Below are positions 6,978 to 9,532 of a stretch of 9,532 bases of DNA, one piece after another (the first letter of the stretch is position 1; each line of letters begins with the position of its first letter). The position numbers and the translations under genes were made by a program. Under the pieces are notes generated by a model, which had not been told where the DNA came from, made no database searches, and was given only the letters and a program-made list of their open reading frames with translations. Origin of the DNA: JBFXAN01 sp050184225 (GTDB lineage Bacteria > Chloroflexota > Dehalococcoidia > CAUJGQ01); the NCBI GenBank assembly GCA_050184225.1, contig JBFXAN010000220.1:1-9532 (forward strand). Reading direction: 5' to 3'.

Positions 6978-7775
6978 ATGACGATTTCAGGCATGCGCAA
7001 GTTCGGCCTTGGATTGGCGCTGGCGACGGTGACGATCGGTGGCGCGCTGGTGATGGTGGGGTCCACACAGGCGGCGCTGTTGATCGGCACCCGCGGCAAC
7101 GACGTGCTGATCGGCAAGGACGACGACCGCAACGACAACGCGGCGATCCATCCGCCGGGAACGGCGGCCGACCAGAGCCTCAGCCGGACCGATGTGCTGC
7201 TGGGTCTTGAAGGCGATGACCTCCTCATCGGGCTCCTGGGCAACGATGTGCTGGACGGCGGCGCCGGCGATGACGTGCTGGTCGGCGGCACGGAGCAGGG
7301 TACCGCGCCGAACCAGGACCCGCAGCTCGGCGGCGACGGCAATGATGTCTCGGTCTGGGCCGGCGGCGATGGCTCCGAGCTCTTTGTCGGCGGCAATGGC
7401 ACCGACGCGATCGCCTTCGCCGTGGTCGACCGCGACGCGACGACGAACGTGCCGACGGCGCAGATGGTGGACGGCGCCAACGGCCAGCGCGGCATCATCA
7501 CCGCGAACCTGACCGGCGCGCCGGGCTTCTGCGAGATCGAGCGGGCGCCGGCGGATTCCGGGTACGAGTGGCTGGTCCGCTTCGTTGCTCGTGCAACCGG
7601 TGCGATTGCCGTGACGGTGCGCCTCTATGGTGTTGAGCAGGTATTCTGCTCGAGCACGGAAGGCAACAGCGCGGTCTGGGCCGACCTGACCACGTACAGC
7701 GGCGGCGACCTGCGCCCGATCGCGCTCGACCGGATCGGCGAGATCAACCCGCTCGTCGGTGCGATGGTGCGCTAG
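6978..7775 (+). CDS. Secreted RTX-like calcium-binding repeat protein
   Basis: Predicted 265-residue exported protein. The start is set by the strong ribosome binding site. Residues 1-33 form a Sec-type signal (MRKFG, a hydrophobic core at 10-27, then STQAA with probable cleavage near 32). The mature part begins at once with glycine/aspartate nonapeptide-type repeats: GTRGNDVLIG at 37-46, GLEGDDLLIGLLGNDVLDGG with GAGDDVLVGG at 76-104, and GGDGNDVSVWAGG then GGNGTDAIAF at 118-147. This is the GGxGxDxLx pattern of RTX/haemolysin-type calcium-binding repeats that fold into a parallel beta-roll. The repeats are fewer and less regular than in true RTX toxins. The C-terminal about 115 residues are beta-rich, with two cysteines (185 and 224), and I do not recognise the domain. 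No C-terminal type I secretion signal or transporter genes are evident. It is divergent from the kinase operon, and the shared upstream region suggests joint regulation. Its role, perhaps in the cell envelope, is unknown. Confidence 0.85.
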   Translation: MTISGMRKFGLGLALATVTIGGALVMVGSTQAALLIGTRGNDVLIGKDDDRNDNAAIHPPGTAADQSLSRTDVLLGLEGDDLLIGLLGNDVLDGGAGDDVLVGGTEQGTAPNQDPQLGGDGNDVSVWAGGDGSELFVGGNGTDAIAFAVVDRDATTNVPTAQMVDGANGQRGIITANLTGAPGFCEIERAPADSGYEWLVRFVARATGAIAVTVRLYGVEQVFCSSTEGNSAVWADLTTYSGGDLRPIALDRIGEINPLVGAMVR

Positions 7776-7795
7776 GCAGCCGCAGCCTGGTCGCA

Positions 7796-7883
7796 CTGCC
7801 TTGGGAGTGCGGGTGTCTTGTCCACATCGCTTCGAACAGGCAGGCACACGGCGGGCTGGAAGCCCGCGCTCCCAGGGTGGCAG
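7796..7883. repeat. Palindromic dispersed-type repeat (inverted arms, 'gggagcgcgggc' family)
   Basis: The left arm begins CTGCCTTGGGAGTGCGGG (7796-7813). The right arm read in reverse complement begins CTGCCACCCTGGGAGCGCGG (7883 down). The arms align as TGGGAG[T/C]GCGGG and continue with partial matches (about 17 of the 24 bases starting at TGGGAG). The right arm has its own small hairpin, GCGGGCTGGAAGCCCGC. From memory, repeats with the core GGGAGCGCGGGC are scattered in the intergenic regions of several GC-rich phyla, including Chloroflexota. No ORF or target-site duplication is visible, so it is probably a REP- or MITE-like non-coding element. Confidence 0.6.
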
Positions 7884-7917
7884 AGCCGGAGGTGGTGCTC
7901 CGGCTCTGTTTCGTTTT
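7881..7917 (+). terminator. Intrinsic (Rho-independent) terminator downstream of the RTX-like gene
   Basis: A perfect 11-bp stem, CAGAGCCGGAG (7881-7891) with CTCCGGCTCTG (7898-7908), closes a 6-base loop GTGGTG. It is followed by the T-rich run TTTCGTTTT (7909-7917). It lies about 105 bp after the RTX stop codon, just past the palindromic repeat. The T-run is on the plus strand only, so it serves the RTX transcript and not the opposing small gene. Confidence 0.85.
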
Positions 7918-7969
7918 CGACCAGATCAGGCATCGAGCCTGGGATGGGGCACCGCCGCGCGTGACGGTT

Positions 7970-8335
7970 TCATGGCACGCGCAGCCGCCACTGATTGTTG
8001 GCAAGGTCGGTGAGGCCCGCCCGCCAGAGAAACAGACGCTCACCATCCGGATAGCGCCGCACCTCAATCGACTGCGGGCTGTTCCAGTTGATCGCGCCGA
8101 CCGGGAGGTACTGCGTTTCGGCGGGCTTGATGATCAACAAACGGTCGCCGTTGATCCGGACCTCGACGACTTCGCTGCTGGTGTTGGTGATCGCGAGCCA
8201 GAGCCCGCGGTTCTCTCTGGCGATGACAAACCAGACGCCTGCCACGAGGACAGCGCCGATGATCAGCGGCAGCCAGGTTTTCAGGCGCGATCGAGGGAGC
8301 GTGATCGGCGCCGGCGCGGCGGGGTGTAGGTCCAT
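7970..8335 (-). CDS. Hypothetical single-pass membrane protein
   Basis: Predicted 121-residue protein that I do not recognise. Residues 1-20 are Pro-rich and basic at the end (PRSRLK). They are followed by one hydrophobic helix at about 21-38 (WLPLIIGAVLVAGVWFVI). The rest is a soluble domain of about 80 residues (39-121) with alternating polar and hydrophobic segments typical of a small beta-sandwich, for example LWLAITNTSSEVVEVRINGDRLLII. By the positive-inside rule the C-terminal domain would lie outside the membrane. ATG 8335 has no clear Shine-Dalgarno, which leaves the start open. The gene is divergent from the glycosyltransferase gene 161 bp away and converges with the RTX gene. The clear membrane segment and the beta-like hydrophobic pattern favour a real gene over chance. 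The antisense frame across it is less protein-like. Confidence 0.65.
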   Translation of the reverse strand: MDLHPAAPAPITLPRSRLKTWLPLIIGAVLVAGVWFVIARENRGLWLAITNTSSEVVEVRINGDRLLIIKPAETQYLPVGAINWNSPQSIEVRRYPDGERLFLWRAGLTDLANNQWRLRVP

Positions 8336-8388
8336 ACCGTGAATAACTCGGACCCGAGGGGAAATTCTGGGAAAGCATCGGAGCCGAA

Positions 8389-8408
8389 CCTCAACAGCCG
8401 CCTCAACA
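8389..8408. repeat. 8-bp tandem-type direct repeat in the divergent intergenic region
   Basis: CCTCAACA occurs at 8389-8396 and again at 8401-8408, a 12-bp period. On the minus strand this reads TGTTGAGGCGGCTGTTGAGG. It lies 54-73 bp upstream of the small membrane protein start and about 90-110 bp upstream of the glycosyltransferase start, where an operator could sit. It could also be chance in a short intergenic region. Confidence 0.3.
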
Positions 8409-8496
8409 ACTTCCCCGAAATATTGGGGTTGATCACATATATCGCCTTACGACATTCTAAGAGCGTCACCCGCCAGTCTCCACCAGGATCGGCACC

Positions 8497-9532
8497 ATGC
8501 CGCGGTTCCTCCGCCGCTGGCGGCCTCCGTGCCCCACGGTCGCGCTCGCAGCTCTTTGTGGTGCGGCGATCGTGCTTGCCCTGCTCGACCTGATGCTGCT
8601 GTATCGTTTTTCCTTGACCCGCTATCTGCCCGTGGTCGAGATGGGCGGCGTGGCGATCGGGATCGTCGAGATCTTCGGCGACGATCGGCGGAACGGCTCG
8701 TGGCTCCTGATCTCCGTGGTGACCGGACAGTTCATCGCCTATGGGCTCGCGCTGGTCACGGTGCGCTGGGTGCCCGATCGAGCGGGGCGCTGGGTGGTGT
8801 ACGGCGCGCCGGTCGTCTTCGCCGCGTTGCTGCTGGACCTCTATCCGATCAGCACGGTGGACATGTTCCACTATCTGGCCAGCGCCCGCACGTTCTGGGT
8901 ACACGGCGACAATCCGCTGACCGTGCCGCCGATGACGTATCCGTTTCCCGTGGCGATGAGCTACGGCGATATGCCGTCGCCCTACGGGCCGCTCTGGACG
9001 CTGTTGACGCTGCCAGCCGCGCGCCTCAGCGAGATCGACCCGGCACATGTCCACATCGGGCTGCTCGGCATCAAGGGGATCGCCACGATCAGCTATCTCG
9101 GCAGCATGTGGCTGGTGGCGCGCATCGTCGGGCATCTCAATCCGGATCGGGTGCTGCTCGCGGTCGTCGCCTTCGCGTGGAACCCGTTCATCGTCTATCG
9201 CGTCGTGGGCAACGGCGGCAATGGGCTGGTGATGATGGGTTTTGTCCTGCTCGCGGTTTTCTTCGTCGTGAGCGGACGCTGGCGCTGGGTGGGGCCGGCG
9301 CTGATGGCGGCGGTGCTGGTCAAGTACATCCCGTTGCTGCTGGTCGTGCCGCTCGTGGTCTACGTCCTGCGGCTCTGTCGGGATCGTGCGGACTGGCGGC
9401 GGCTGGTCGAGCTCCTGCAAGGTGTGGAGATCGCGTCGGTGGGTGCGGCGGTGATCTGGATTCCGTTCTGGGATGGGTGGCGGACGATCGCCGTCGTCGA
9501 AGAGATCGAGGCGATGATCACATCGACGCCGG
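8497..9532 (+). CDS. GT-C fold integral membrane glycosyltransferase (mannosyltransferase/GT87-like), 3'-truncated
   Basis: The first 345 residues of a multi-pass membrane protein that runs off the window. ATG 8497 has AGGA 8 nt upstream, and an in-frame TAA at 8458 closes the frame above it. Features of polyprenyl-phosphate-sugar-dependent GT-C enzymes (DUF2029/GT87 and MptA/MptB-like) are present. D122 lies in STVDMFHYLASAR in the first external loop, followed by HGDNPL at 136-141, SPYGPLW at 161-167, WNPFIVYRVVG at 228-238 and LVKYIPLLLVVPLVVY at 274-289. At least seven hydrophobic segments are visible in this part. The family transfers mannose or arabinose from a lipid carrier to envelope glycans or glycolipids; donor and acceptor here are unknown. 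Residues 238-243 read GNGGNG where relatives I recall carry a GHND-like motif. High GC and host-like codon use suggest a resident gene. Confidence 0.8.
   Translation, partial: MPRFLRRWRPPCPTVALAALCGAAIVLALLDLMLLYRFSLTRYLPVVEMGGVAIGIVEIFGDDRRNGSWLLISVVTGQFIAYGLALVTVRWVPDRAGRWVVYGAPVVFAALLLDLYPISTVDMFHYLASARTFWVHGDNPLTVPPMTYPFPVAMSYGDMPSPYGPLWTLLTLPAARLSEIDPAHVHIGLLGIKGIATISYLGSMWLVARIVGHLNPDRVLLAVVAFAWNPFIVYRVVGNGGNGLVMMGFVLLAVFFVVSGRWRWVGPALMAAVLVKYIPLLLVVPLVVYVLRLCRDRADWRRLVELLQGVEIASVGAAVIWIPFWDGWRTIAVVEEIEAMITSTP

Noticed and set aside
7081..7410. Repeated GGCGGCGATGGC-like DNA as a possible tandem or CRISPR-like repeat
   Set aside because: The repetition follows from the Gly/Asp-rich RTX protein repeats in one reading frame; there are no spacers of constant length.
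8281..9420. A 379-codon open frame on the minus strand, antisense to the glycosyltransferase
   Set aside because: Its His/Arg/Asp/Gln-rich low-complexity sequence has no fold signature, while the opposite strand encodes clear GT-C motifs and a proper ribosome binding site.

Overview
The window is high-GC bacterial chromosome. One sampled line inside the kinase gene (5821-5880) is 48/60 G+C. Gene content is an acyl-CoA-type desaturase, a FUSC-family membrane protein, an OmpR-type two-component system, a secreted RTX-like protein and a GT-C mannosyltransferase-like enzyme. There is also a palindromic repeat of the 'gggagcgcgggc' type. My best guess is a Chloroflexota bacterium of Thermomicrobia type, but the sequence does not prove this; no rRNA, tRNA or marker gene is present.

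Layout from left to right: the 3' part of a fatty acid desaturase (+, 1-731) converges on a FUSC transporter-like gene (-, 771-1961). Next comes a lower-GC block (about 2040-3900; two sampled lines are 50% and 55% G+C). It holds a tightly coupled two-gene unit on the - strand: an ABC/OLD-like AAA ATPase (2546-3865) followed by a PIN-domain nuclease (2079-2549). This pair looks like a horizontally acquired defence or toxin module. Upstream of it on the same strand is a two-component operon, histidine kinase (4600-6678) then response regulator (3905-4603), with a 4-bp start/stop overlap.

The region between the kinase and the divergent RTX-like gene (+, 6978-7775) carries two inverted copies of a 17-bp site. 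Each copy is a pair of CTGAA half-sites exactly 11 bp apart, the architecture used by OmpR/PhoB-family regulators. I infer that the regulator controls its own operon, the RTX gene, or both. After the RTX gene come a palindromic dispersed repeat (7796-7883) and a strong intrinsic terminator (7881-7917).

The right end has a small single-pass membrane protein gene of unknown function (-, 7970-8335). Divergent from it is the 5' part of a multi-pass GT-C glycosyltransferase (+, 8497 to the window edge), with an 8-bp direct repeat between the two.

The observations most worth following up are the ATPase-PIN pair, with its unusual Walker B (QQPE), and the paired 11-bp-periodic regulatory sites. No CRISPR array, insertion sequence, integrase or RNA gene was seen.
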